Part shown: positions 1-4,944 of the stretch, in pieces
How the letters are laid out: each line of letters begins with the position of its first letter
Numbering within the stretch: the first letter of the stretch is position 1
Origin: an uncultured Slackia sp.
GTDB taxonomy: Bacteria; Actinomycetota; Coriobacteriia; Coriobacteriales; Eggerthellaceae
Assembly: GCA_934646845.1 (NCBI GenBank)
Contig: CAKUEV010000111.1
Coordinates: 1-6,445 of the forward strand
Reading direction: 5' to 3'
DNA length: 6,445 bases
Translations under genes and position numbers: made by a program
Notes under the pieces: model-generated
The model's database searches: none
What the model was told of the DNA's origin: nothing
The model's input: only the letters and a program-made list of their open reading frames with translations

Positions 1-145
1 CGGCGACGGCCGGCGAATGCGATTCGACGCCAATAGCAGGGTCGCCGCGTCACAAACCGCCCATCAGAGGCCCCAAGTGACGCAACGTCCCATCCAACAG
101 GCGCCCTTATCAATGCCCAATCGACCTCTTGCGTCCCGATTGCCT

Positions 146-1063
146 CTAGAACAGCGACCCGATAAAGTCGGTCGCCTTTTCCGCAGCGGTCTCGCCCGCC
201 GATTTCACGGCCTCGCCCGCGGCGTCGAGCACGCCTCCGGCTGTTTCAGTCGCCCCGTTTTCCAAGGCGCCCGACACGGCGTCTGCCACAGCCGAACCCG
301 AGTCATGCACTAAATGGGCCGTGAGCGCCCCATCTTCAACCGCAATAGACTCGACCGTCCAATTCGACGCATCCCACACATCTTTGCCGTCGTCGGTCAA
401 CACTACGATGGACGAAACATCGGCGCCGCGCACTTCAAGAATCTTTTTCGCATTCGACCACTTCTCGCCCGCCAAATCGGACGTATCGACCGTGAGCGTC
501 GCAGCATCCTGCTGCACGCCTGGCGTTTTGAAGGACGACTCGCCCGATTCCGCCTCGCTGCGCTCCGCCTGGGTGACGCCTCCGCCGGGCGTTACAGTCG
601 AACCTGTCGTGTCGCTCGCATGGAAAAGCACAAACGCACAGCCGGCCAACGCCACCAAAGCACCGGCGAAAATCACGGCAAGGGGCGGCTTTTTCTTCAC
701 GCGGGAACTTTCCGAATAGCGCGTCGCGACCGGGGCGGTCGAGCCCGGGACGTACGACTGCTGCGGGAACGTCGCAGGATCCGGCGTGCTTGGCTCGAAG
801 GGGTCGCGCACGTATTCGCCGCAAGCTACGGGCTGAGCGCTCATGCGCGCCGTTTTCTCGGGCTGCGCAACGGGGCGCGAGGCAACCGTTGACTGCGAGG
901 AAAACGACCGGTCGGAGAAATACGAAGCAGCCTGGCGCACGGGGATGGCACGCGTCGCCTCAAACGACGCATCGGCTGAGCGCATCGAAGGCTGGGCACT
1001 TCCGCTCCCGTTTCCGCCACCGTTCGCCATGCGCTCCGTCGGCTGTTCGTTCATTGAATTCAT
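146..1063 (-). CDS. Single-pass membrane protein with disordered N-terminus and possible PASTA-like external domain
   Basis: This 305-residue protein has no family I can name with certainty. Residues 1-122 are rich in Ser, Ala, Pro, Gly and Gln and look disordered. A KKK cluster (123-125) precedes one hydrophobic segment (about 127-147), so by the positive-inside rule the N-terminus is cytoplasmic and the C-terminus outside. After a Gly/Thr/Ser/Glu-rich linker (150-187), residues 188-253 form a compact domain. Its DLAGEKWSNAKKILEVRG stretch, a DDGKDVW turn and a NWTV strand recall PASTA-type domains of actinobacterial surface proteins and kinases; this is a resemblance only. Residues 256-305 are Ala/Gly/Glu-rich and probably helical. 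Upstream GGGGAG lies 4 bases before the first ATG and 13 before a second one (Met4), so the start could be either. It is divergent from the SDR gene. A role in envelope sensing or cell-wall binding is a guess. Confidence 0.8.
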   Translation of the reverse strand: MNSMNEQPTERMANGGGNGSGSAQPSMRSADASFEATRAIPVRQAASYFSDRSFSSQSTVASRPVAQPEKTARMSAQPVACGEYVRDPFEPSTPDPATFPQQSYVPGSTAPVATRYSESSRVKKKPPLAVIFAGALVALAGCAFVLFHASDTTGSTVTPGGGVTQAERSEAESGESSFKTPGVQQDAATLTVDTSDLAGEKWSNAKKILEVRGADVSSIVVLTDDGKDVWDASNWTVESIAVEDGALTAHLVHDSGSAVADAVSGALENGATETAGGVLDAAGEAVKSAGETAAEKATDFIGSLF

Positions 1064-1082
1064 CTATCTCCCCAGAATGCGG

Positions 1083-1095
1083 TCAAACAGTTTGA
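1083..1095. promoter_or_regulatory. 13-bp perfect palindrome upstream of the membrane-protein gene
   Basis: TCAAAC-A-GTTTGA is a perfect inverted repeat with a one-base centre. It lies 20 bases upstream of the membrane-protein start, just downstream of a candidate extended -10 element, so it would overlap the start of the transcript. A repressor site is the natural reading. No regulator can be assigned from the sequence. Confidence 0.3.
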
Positions 1096-1103
1096 TTTTG
1101 CCC

Positions 1104-1112
1104 ATCCTAGCA
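1104..1112 (-). promoter_or_regulatory. Candidate extended -10 element for the membrane-protein gene
   Basis: On the minus strand the sequence reads TGCTAGGAT: an extended -10 (TGn) followed by TAGGAT, which keeps the key T, A and T positions of a sigma-70 type hexamer. No good -35 lies 17 bases upstream. Transcription would start near 1097 and leave a leader of about 33 bases. The same TGCTAGG core occurs in the better-supported permease promoter. Confidence 0.3.
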
Positions 1113-1220
1113 GCGCCCGTTCCGCCGCTGCTCCGTTGAAATCGACCCGTTATCCTCCCTTCACGCCTTCCCCACACCAAATTGCCACTTGCGCTGTAGC
1201 ATTCCAAGAAAAGCAATCGA

Positions 1221-1226
1221 AAGGGG
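1221..1226 (+). promoter_or_regulatory. Ribosome binding site of the SDR gene
   Basis: AAGGGG lies 6 bases before the ATG at 1233. It fixes this start, and the SDR fold also begins at its expected N-terminal distance (the TGxxxGxG motif at residue 12). Confidence 0.7.
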
Positions 1227-1232
1227 TGCCCC

Positions 1233-1994
1233 ATGGGTCTTTTGGATGGAAAGGTCGCCATTATCACCGGCGGCGGCAAGGGAATCGGTTTCGGCATTGC
1301 GAGCGCGTTCGCTGAACAGGGCGCAAGCCTGTTTATTACCGGCCGCACCGAGGGACGCCTGGCCGAAGCGGCTGAAAAACTCAAGGGCGAATACGGCGTC
1401 GATGTCGCCTACACCGTCGCCGAGGGTTCCGACGAGGCCCAGGTCGAGGCGGCCGTTGCAAAGTGCGTCGAGCATTTTGGCAAGCTCGACGTCATGGTGA
1501 ACAACGCTCAGGCCTCCAAGAGCGGCACCAATCTTATCGATCACACGAAAGAAGATTTCGACCTGGCCATCAACACGGGCCTGTACGGAGCCTTCTTCTA
1601 CATGAAGCACGCCTTCCCCGAGCTTAAAAAGACGAAGGGTTGCGTCATCAACCTGGCGAGCGGCGCCGGCCTGTTCGGCAAGCCTGGCCAGTCGAGCTAT
1701 GCGGCGGCCAAGGAAGGCATTCGCGGCATGACGCGCGTCGCGGCCACCGAGTGGGGCCCCGACGGCGTGCGCGCAAACTGCATTTGCCCGCTGGCGATGA
1801 CTGAACAGCTCGCGGCATGGAAGGAAGCCTACCCCGACACGTTCGCCGCTACCATCAAGGGCATTCCGCTGGGACGCTTCGGCGACCCGAAGACCGACAT
1901 CGGCGGCGTGGCCGTGTTCCTCGCGAGCGATTTGTCGGCCTACGTTTCCGGCGAAACCATCACCGTCCAGGGCGGCAGCGGCCTGCGTCCGTAA
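1233..1994 (+). CDS. Classical short-chain dehydrogenase/reductase (FabG-like SDR)
   Basis: This complete 253-residue SDR is a cytosolic NAD(P)(H)-dependent oxidoreductase acting on an alcohol/ketone pair. The nucleotide-binding loop TGGGKGIG is at 12-19. The catalytic tetrad is intact: Asn114, Ser143, Tyr156 and Lys160 in the YAAAK motif. The second strand ends in TGR (36-38) with no acidic residue, which favours NADP(H) over NAD(H), though not decisively. Two motifs differ from the norm: the structural NNAG is NNAQ (90-93), and the usual PG after the sixth strand is PL (186-187), followed by MTE. The C-terminus, VSGETITVQGGSGLRP, is typical of the family. Length fits the classical SDRs (about 250). 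Members include 3-oxoacyl-ACP reductases, sugar and cyclic-alcohol dehydrogenases and hydroxysteroid dehydrogenases, the last known in gut Coriobacteriia; the substrate cannot be read from the sequence. The gene is convergent with the LysR gene 52 bases away and divergent from the membrane-protein gene. I see no convincing promoter or terminator. Confidence 0.95.
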   Translation: MGLLDGKVAIITGGGKGIGFGIASAFAEQGASLFITGRTEGRLAEAAEKLKGEYGVDVAYTVAEGSDEAQVEAAVAKCVEHFGKLDVMVNNAQASKSGTNLIDHTKEDFDLAINTGLYGAFFYMKHAFPELKKTKGCVINLASGAGLFGKPGQSSYAAAKEGIRGMTRVAATEWGPDGVRANCICPLAMTEQLAAWKEAYPDTFAATIKGIPLGRFGDPKTDIGGVAVFLASDLSAYVSGETITVQGGSGLRP

Positions 1995-2046
1995 ACGCCG
2001 CCAAAGCCGCGAACCAGTTGAAGCAAACGCCGATACGCGCGACGAG

Positions 2047-2931
2047 TTAGCGCCACTCGCGTGTGTCGGCGAACTCAACGAATTCGGAAGCAACAGACGA
2101 AGACGACGCCCGATTCCACGCGATCGCATACCGCATGCCCATGCCCAAATCGGAAAATGGCACCGCCGCCATCGAGTCGAGCCCCGCGAAATACGTGCCG
2201 GGCATACACGAGATGCCTTCGCCGGCGGCGACCAGCACCACCGTGGCCTCGTAATGGTTACCTGCCCCAGCATGCTCAACGCGAACGCCGGCGCGCTCGA
2301 ACGAGGCGTGCAGCCGCCTGAAAAAATGCGGCGCAATGGACGGGTCGGGCAAAAGCAGCACTTCGTCGCGCACATCGGCCACGCTGACCGACTCGCGGCC
2401 GGCAAGCTTATGGCCCATAGGCAGCACGGCGCAAATGGGCTCCTCGAACAAAGGATGCGCCGCGATGTCGCTCACGCCCTCAACCTCGGACATTTCCATA
2501 AAAGCCAAATCAAGCGTTCCCTCACGCAGCATGGCAAGCAAGTTCGTCCATGTATCTATGACGAGCGCCACCTCAACACCTGGATGCGAAACTTTGAATT
2601 CAGAAATCGACGTACCGACGTTTCCCCAGCCCACAGGTCCATGAAAGCCCAACCGAATACGACCGTGCGTTGCCGCCTCGCTCTCGTGCACGCCACGCAG
2701 CAAATCGTCGTATTCAGAAAGCATCGAACGAAACGACGTAAGCACCAGCTCGCCCGTTGACGTGATGGCCGTCGAATGGCCACGCACCAAAAGTTGCGCG
2801 CCGAGCTCTTTTTCAAGCGCATTCATCTGCGCCGTCATGGCCGGCTGCGATATGAACATCTCACGAGCCGCCTTCGACAGGCTCTTATTTTCGGCAACAC
2901 TCACGAAGCATCGCATGCGAAATAAATCCAC
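2047..2931 (-). CDS. LysR-type transcriptional regulator
   Basis: This complete 294-residue LysR-family DNA-binding regulator starts at GTG. The start is chosen because GGGGAGGGG lies 6 bases upstream and translation from it (VDLFRMRCFVSVAENKSLSK) puts the winged helix-turn-helix at the usual place (about residues 18-37, SLSKAAREMFISQPAMTAQM, then the wing near LLVRG). An upstream in-frame ATG at 3024 would add 31 unrelated residues and would begin inside the terminator of the preceding gene, so I reject it. A linker helix (about 58-88) leads to the effector-binding domain from GRIRLGF (90-96), containing the family-typical REGTLDLAF stretch. It probably works as a tetramer that responds to a small molecule. 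Its target is not shown. The reductase upstream on the same strand and the convergent SDR are the nearest candidates. A terminator separates it from the reductase, so it has its own transcription unit. Confidence 0.95.
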   Translation of the reverse strand: MDLFRMRCFVSVAENKSLSKAAREMFISQPAMTAQMNALEKELGAQLLVRGHSTAITSTGELVLTSFRSMLSEYDDLLRGVHESEAATHGRIRLGFHGPVGWGNVGTSISEFKVSHPGVEVALVIDTWTNLLAMLREGTLDLAFMEMSEVEGVSDIAAHPLFEEPICAVLPMGHKLAGRESVSVADVRDEVLLLPDPSIAPHFFRRLHASFERAGVRVEHAGAGNHYEATVVLVAAGEGISCMPGTYFAGLDSMAAVPFSDLGMGMRYAIAWNRASSSSVASEFVEFADTREWR

Positions 2932-2936
2932 CGAAA

Positions 2937-2945
2937 TCCCCTCCC
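2937..2945 (-). promoter_or_regulatory. Ribosome binding site that sets the GTG start of the LysR gene
   Basis: On the minus strand, GGGGAGGGG stands immediately before a 6-base spacer (ATTTCG) and the GTG at 2931. Nothing comparable lies before the upstream ATG at 3024. Confidence 0.65.
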
Positions 2946-2990
2946 CTAGCTGCAACGTTAAGCTTACCCCATTGTCGCGCCGAACGGCAC

Positions 2991-3002
2991 GCTTCTTGAA
3001 GC
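2991..3002. promoter_or_regulatory. 12-bp palindrome upstream of the LysR gene
   Basis: GCTTC-TT-GAAGC is a perfect inverted repeat about 60 bases upstream of the GTG start, in the gap between the reductase terminator and the LysR gene. LysR regulators usually repress their own gene from such sites, so autoregulation is possible. I see no clear -35/-10 pair beside it. Confidence 0.25.
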
Positions 3003-3015
3003 ATCGAACGCGACA

Positions 3016-3054
3016 AAGGCCCATTCGCCGGAGGGAGGGAAGCGAACGGGCCTT
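3016..3054 (-). terminator. Intrinsic terminator after the flavoprotein gene
   Basis: Two 13-base arms (3042-3054 and 3016-3028) flank a 13-base loop. In the minus-strand transcript the arms pair fully, with one G-U pair, while in the plus-strand transcript the same position is an A-C mismatch, so the hairpin is best on the minus strand. It is followed by UUU and then GU, a short U run. It lies about 70 bases past the stop of the flavoprotein gene and should separate that gene from the LysR gene. Confidence 0.7.
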
Positions 3055-3124
3055 GCGGCATGAATTATTTCGTTAAGGCGCCCCGCATTGCACGAGACAG
3101 GAAACTCTGTTGCCGGAGCAGTGC

Positions 3125-4735
3125 CTATTCAGCTTTGCCCGACACGATGTACTCGGCTGCCAGGCGACCGCCCGTAGCGCACCAGCCCTGCTCAGCACCA
3201 GACATGATTCCCACGTCGTAGTCGCGACCGGTATAGGAGCTGGCATCGGTACCCACGGCGAACAGGCCCTTGATGGGCTGACCGTCAGTGTCCAGAACGC
3301 GCAGCCACTCGTCCACGCGCAGACCGCCGACCGAAGTGAATACGGTGGGTTGGGCGACCGAAGCGTAGAACGGAGCAGTGCTCACCGGCACCAAGGCCTC
3401 CGAAGTCGCGCCGAACTTCTCGTCGACGCCTGCAGCGCAGCATGCGTTGAACTCGTCGACGGTTTTCGTCAAAGCCTCGGGGTCGACGCCCATCTGCTTG
3501 GCCAAGTCTTCAATAGTATCGGCCTTGAACACGTCGCCCTTCTGGACAGCGGCTTCAACCAAATCGCGAGCATCAGAAAGCGGCTCGCCCGAAATAATAC
3601 CCACCGATTCCAGGCCAACGGGCAGCGCCTCGTCGGTCATCTTGTCGAGATAGGCCTTGTCCAAAATCACGAATGCCTTGGTCTGCGCGATAACGGCATT
3701 GCCGCCACGACTAAAGTCGGCCGCCAGGGACTCGTTCATGAAACGCACGCCGTCTTGATTCACGCGCAACGCAGGTTCCCACGAGAACACCCAACCAGCA
3801 TGGTCTTCGAACTCGTTGGCGCCGGCGCAGCGAATGCTGCCGAACATGAGATTCGAGGGAATGTGAAGGTCCGCGCCCAGTTCGCGCGCCCAACGAATGC
3901 CATCGCCATCGCGGCCGTCGGCGCCCCAGTTCCACACGCGGTCGAAGTCGAGCTTCGTGAACTCTTCCCACATTTCCTGGTTGTTCGAGTAGCCGCCCGT
4001 AGCGAGAATCGCGTTTTTAGCCTCAATGGCGTACTCATCCCTTCCCTGCTGGAAGTACACGCCACACACGCTGCCATCCTCGGCGGTCATGAGGCCCGTG
4101 GCGGGGCACTCGGTGCGCAAGTCGACACCCAACTCCTCGCAGCGCTTCTGCATCACTTTGATGGTGGATTCGCTGATGCGCGTGACGTTGCCGTTTTCAT
4201 CGGCGCCCAAATGCCAGCTGGGGTATGACGTGGGGGCCGTCACCGTCGCAGTATAAAAGTCGACGTCGCAGTCGTCATGCAGCCAATTGATGGTTGCACC
4301 GGAATTTTCGATGAAGCGGCGCAACACGGCGGAATCGGCCGACCAGTGGTGATATTCCTGCGTGCGCAGGAACACTTCGTTGGTATCGAACGACAAACCA
4401 GCTTCTTCATGCATGTACGAGTTCACCGCGCCGATGCCTTCGGCATATCCCGAAGAGCCTCCTACGAGCACGTTCTTCTCAAGCAGAATGACGCTTGCGC
4501 CGAGCTGAGCCGCGCGCACAGCGGCGCACATGCCTGCAGTGCCCGAGCCCACAACGACCAGATCGCAGCTCTCGGTGCCTTTGGGGTTGTGCTTTACGGC
4601 ATCGCCCGCATCAGCCGCAGAAGTCTCGGCCTTTGCAGCCTCGTCGACCTTCGGCGAACAGCCAGCCAAGCCAGCTGCCGCAACAGCGCCAGCGGCGGCA
4701 AAACCTGAGATGAATGACCTTCTGGAAAGTTCCAT
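3125..4735 (-). CDS. Tat-exported lipoprotein FAD-dependent reductase (fumarate reductase/flavocytochrome c flavoprotein superfamily)
   Basis: This is a 536-residue flavoprotein, probably anchored outside the cytoplasmic membrane. The start is set by AAGGGAGG four bases before the ATG; an in-frame ATG at 4816 lacks this support. Residues 4-9 (SRRSFI) form a twin-arginine motif, followed by an Ala/Gly-rich core and the lipobox LAGC (Cys26), so a folded, FAD-loaded protein is exported and lipidated. A spacer (27-55) leads to the FAD-binding Rossmann motif VVGSGTAG (61-68) with Glu86, then GGSSGYAEG (92-100), ATGGYSNN (245-252), GDGIRWA (277-283), GVRFMNE (329-335) and a C-terminal FAD motif with GLFAVG (490-495) and GGRLAAEY (522-529). 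Family members reduce C=C bonds of fumarate, urocanate, cinnamates or steroids. The His and Arg residues used by fumarate reductases are not at their expected places, so the substrate is unknown. There is no CXXCH heme motif, FMN-binding domain or iron-sulfur cluster motif, so electrons must come from a separate partner. Confidence 0.93.
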   Translation of the reverse strand: MELSRRSFISGFAAAGAVAAAGLAGCSPKVDEAAKAETSAADAGDAVKHNPKGTESCDLVVVGSGTAGMCAAVRAAQLGASVILLEKNVLVGGSSGYAEGIGAVNSYMHEEAGLSFDTNEVFLRTQEYHHWSADSAVLRRFIENSGATINWLHDDCDVDFYTATVTAPTSYPSWHLGADENGNVTRISESTIKVMQKRCEELGVDLRTECPATGLMTAEDGSVCGVYFQQGRDEYAIEAKNAILATGGYSNNQEMWEEFTKLDFDRVWNWGADGRDGDGIRWARELGADLHIPSNLMFGSIRCAGANEFEDHAGWVFSWEPALRVNQDGVRFMNESLAADFSRGGNAVIAQTKAFVILDKAYLDKMTDEALPVGLESVGIISGEPLSDARDLVEAAVQKGDVFKADTIEDLAKQMGVDPEALTKTVDEFNACCAAGVDEKFGATSEALVPVSTAPFYASVAQPTVFTSVGGLRVDEWLRVLDTDGQPIKGLFAVGTDASSYTGRDYDVGIMSGAEQGWCATGGRLAAEYIVSGKAE

Positions 4736-4738
4736 TGT

Positions 4739-4746
4739 GCCTCCCT
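4739..4746 (-). promoter_or_regulatory. Ribosome binding site of the flavoprotein gene
   Basis: Minus-strand AAGGGAGG followed by CACA and ATG is close to the ideal Shine-Dalgarno arrangement. It decides the start at 4735, directly before the Tat signal, over the longer reading from 4816. Confidence 0.75.
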
Positions 4747-4762
4747 TAATACCCTCTGTTTT

Positions 4763-4779
4763 CCTTGCGAATTGCAAGG
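4763..4779. promoter_or_regulatory. Palindrome at the predicted transcription start of the flavoprotein gene
   Basis: CCTTGC-GAATT-GCAAGG is an inverted repeat with 6-base perfect arms. It spans the start point predicted from the candidate promoter at 4783-4811. It could be a repressor operator on the DNA or a stem-loop near the 5' end of the mRNA. It is unrelated in sequence to the GTTAT elements upstream. Confidence 0.4.
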
Positions 4780-4782
4780 CGG

Positions 4783-4811
4783 AGCATACGACCGAAAAGA
4801 AGCGCAAACAA
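4783..4811 (-). promoter_or_regulatory. Candidate sigma-70 type promoter of the flavoprotein gene
   Basis: On the minus strand, TTGTTT (4806-4811) and TATGCT (4783-4788) are separated by 17 bases. The -10 matches consensus at four of six positions and the -35 at three of six, so it is weak and may need an activator. Transcription would begin near 4776, giving a leader of about 40 bases. The GTTAT elements lie directly upstream, where an activator of the LysR type would bind. Confidence 0.4.
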
Positions 4812-4821
4812 TTCATGCGAC

Positions 4822-4855
4822 GTTATCCAATCGATAACGCAATGTTATAAAGCCT
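4822..4855. repeat. Operator-like element, copy A (three GTTAT half-sites)
   Basis: The element reads GTTAT, 7 bases, ATAACG, 4 bases, GTTATAA, then an extra A and GCCT. The first two half-sites also sit in a perfect repeat CGTTATC-N5-GATAACG (4821-4839). It ends about 10 bases upstream of the candidate -35 of the flavoprotein gene. The palindromic part contains the T-N11-A pattern common in LysR-type boxes, but that pattern is loose and does not identify the regulator. Confidence 0.6.
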
Positions 4856-4867
4856 GGTAAATGCCGT

Positions 4868-4875
4868 ATTTTTTT
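4868..4875. other. T-tract between the two operator-like copies
   Basis: A run of seven T on the plus strand (seven A on the coding strand of the flavoprotein gene) lies in the spacer between the two copies. Such tracts bend DNA and would help two bound proteins meet. It is not preceded by a good hairpin on either strand, so I do not read it as a terminator. Confidence 0.4.
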
Positions 4876-4900
4876 GAGTTCCTCAGCACCATAGTCCTTT

Positions 4901-4933
4901 GTTATGCAAGATATAACGACTCGTTATAAGCCT
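4901..4933. repeat. Operator-like element, copy B (three GTTAT half-sites)
   Basis: This is the same layout as copy A: GTTAT, 7 bases, ATAACG, 4 bases, GTTATAA, then GCCT, starting exactly 79 bases away. In this copy the inner two half-sites form a perfect 17-base palindrome, TATAACGA-C-TCGTTATA (4912-4928). It ends 11 bases from the stop codon of the permease gene. On the minus strand this palindrome follows the permease stop, but it is AT-rich and has no U tract, so it is a poor terminator. Confidence 0.6.
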
Positions 4934-4944
4934 ACTGAGCGCGC

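Noticed and set aside
3..80. Possible 3' end of a plus-strand gene entering from the left edge (25 codons, TGA at 78-80)
   Set aside because: The frame is too short and has no recognisable residues. The neighbouring frame is also open and a minus-strand start is equally possible, so nothing in bases 1-145 can be called.
118..142. Inverted repeat CAATCG-N13-CGATTG just past the stop of the membrane-protein gene
   Set aside because: It is at the right place for a terminator, but the stem is 6 bp with a 13-base loop and no U tract follows on the minus strand.
154..180. Hairpin GCGACC-N10-GGTCGC followed by CTTTT on the plus strand
   Set aside because: It looks like a small terminator for plus-strand transcription from the left, but it lies inside the 3' end of the minus-strand membrane-protein gene, the stem is only 6 bp, and no plus-strand gene can be shown upstream.
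2036..2062. Weak dyad CGAGT-N7-ACTCG between the convergent SDR and LysR genes
   Set aside because: It has 5-bp arms overlapping the LysR stop and no T tract on either strand, so it is not a credible bidirectional terminator.
1161..2405. A 414-residue open frame on the minus strand
   Set aside because: It runs antisense to most of the SDR gene and overlaps the LysR gene in another frame. Both of those have clear family motifs, and this frame shows none and has no ribosome site. It is a by-product of GC-rich codon use.
3110..4228. A 372-residue open frame on the plus strand
   Set aside because: It is antisense to the FAD flavoprotein, whose cofactor motifs run through the whole region. Its own translation shows no domain.
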